DNA of 31,396 bases, taken from assembly GCA_036897095.1 (NCBI GenBank), contig JAYMSP010001508.1, positions 1 through 31,396 of the forward strand, read 5' to 3'. Below the pieces are notes generated by a model. The model saw only the letters and a list, made by a program, of their open reading frames with translations. It made no database searches and was not told the origin of the DNA. The position numbers were made by a program, and so were the translations under genes. This stretch comes from Plantago elongata. Taxonomy: Eukaryota > Streptophyta > Magnoliopsida > Lamiales > Plantaginaceae. Below, in pieces: positions 30,931 through 31,396 of the stretch. Every line of letters starts with the position of its first letter. Within the stretch, counting starts at the first letter, position 1.

Positions 30931-31020
30931 AAATTTCTAACGGATTCAAATTCCGTTAGAAATTTCTAACGGAATCATCTTTCCGTTAGAAATTTCTAAC
31001 GGAATCATTAATTCCGTTAG
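30931..31020. repeat. Array of ~30-bp hairpin units in the CACTA subterminal region
   Basis: Three adjacent units start AAATTTCTAACGGA at 30931, 30960 and 30990, and each runs into its own inverted TTCCGTTAG. Each unit can fold into a hairpin. Similar but less regular units continue before and after, to about 31165. Confidence 0.85.
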
Positions 31021-31031
31021 TAATTTGCAAT

Positions 31032-31059
31032 CCGGCCAGATGGTTTAACCATTGGCCGG
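31032..31059. repeat. Near-perfect 28-bp palindrome within the CACTA subterminal array
   Basis: CCGGCCAGATGGTT faces AACCATTGGCCGG; a single extra base breaks the symmetry. Flanking TAACGGAA/TTCCGTTA repeats continue the inverted symmetry on either side. It is G+C-rich in an otherwise A+T-rich element. Confidence 0.85.
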
Positions 31060-31200
31060 TTACGTTTCTAACGGAATAATAAATTCCGTTAAAAATTTCT
31101 AACGAAATCATTAATTCCGTTATAAATTTCTAACGGAATTAAGGATTCCGTTAGAAATTTGCATTAAACAATTATATTTATATACGTGTTTCATTTTGTG

Positions 31201-31380
31201 TTGTTTTAATTAAAAATATACTTTATTTATTTTATTTTATTTTATTCATATATACACTTTATTTTAATTACGTACATATAAAAAAATATTTATATTCATT
31301 TTCTTTTGTTTTAATTAAAAATATATTGTATTGTATTTTATTTTGTTTATTCATATACATACATACATACATACAAACAT
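31201..31380. repeat. ~105-bp direct repeat in the CACTA interior
   Basis: TTGTTTTAATTAAAAATATA at 31201 recurs at 31306, each followed by a TATTTTATTTT tract and TTCATATA. The second copy fades into the terminal microsatellite. Confidence 0.75.
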
Positions 31381-31396
31381 ACATACATACATACAT
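31357..31396. repeat. (ACAT)n microsatellite at the window end
   Basis: ACAT repeats with one interruption (ACAAACAT) to the last base. On the other strand this is ATGT/TATG, the motif that opens the window. Confidence 0.95.

Larger units (their letters stand above)
30820..31396. mobile_element. Terminus of a CACTA (En/Spm) DNA transposon, cut by the window end
   Basis: CACTACAAGAAAAC at 30820 is the canonical CACTA terminal inverted repeat of plants; the preceding CTA (30817-30819) may be the 3-bp target duplication. The next 330 bp hold about nine TAACGGAA/TAACGAAA words and about nine reverse complements (TTCCGTTA/TTCGTTA), the subterminal repeats that such transposases bind. No transposase is present in the part seen and the opposite terminus lies outside, so autonomy cannot be judged. 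Confidence 0.85.

Noticed and set aside
30841..31165. Regularly spaced short repeats that could suggest a CRISPR-like array
   Set aside because: The repeats alternate in orientation, spacers are only a few bases, the genome is a plant's, and a CACTA terminus precedes them.

Overview
This is nuclear DNA from a flowering plant, almost certainly a eudicot. The genes are split by GT-AG introns, the background is A+T-rich, and the space between genes is filled with typical plant transposon remains (copia gag, Tourist-like MITEs, tRNA-derived SINEs, a CACTA terminus). All three intact genes belong to plant families. I cannot fix the genus from sequence alone; an asterid (for example Lamiales) is a guess.

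Layout. 1-1545: a (TATG)n microsatellite, then a diverged tandem duplication with a unit of about 735 bp. 1546-4846: gene-free, with a tRNA-derived SINE on the minus strand (3182-3262) and a Tourist-like MITE (4088-4236). 4847-6198: a degraded Ty1/copia fragment with a primer-binding-site-like motif and a gag reading frame broken by stops and frameshifts. 6199-11600: gene-free A+T-rich DNA with a second copy of the same MITE (10810-10968), about 780 bp upstream of the next gene's start codon. 11747-13819 (+): a complete three-exon gibberellin 2-oxidase (343 aa, class I, C19-GA type). 13820-20154: gene-free, with a recent 122-bp tandem duplication, a SINE with a clear 16-bp target-site duplication, and a possible NLR leucine-rich-repeat relic that the SINE interrupts. 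20555-25944 (+): a complete 11-exon katanin p60-like AAA ATPase (404 aa, A-like 2 type), with a large tandem duplication inside intron 3. 26884-29594 (-): a complete five-exon calcyclin-binding protein (CacyBP/SIP, 224 aa), convergent with the katanin gene. 29595-31396: the CacyBP leader and promoter with telo-box and site II motifs, a weak CACTA-like relic, and at 30820 the terminus of a CACTA (En/Spm) element whose subterminal region is an array of hairpins. That element runs off the window, which ends in a (CATA)n microsatellite.

The three genes do not form a pathway. GA2ox lowers bioactive gibberellin in the cytosol. The katanin-like ATPase is expected to sever or remodel microtubules. 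CacyBP is a CS/SGS-domain adaptor linked in other eukaryotes to ubiquitin ligases and HSP90-type chaperones. Their adjacency is ordinary plant gene order. I found no evidence of a new multi-gene system; the items most worth a second look are the transposable elements and the duplications in and around genes.
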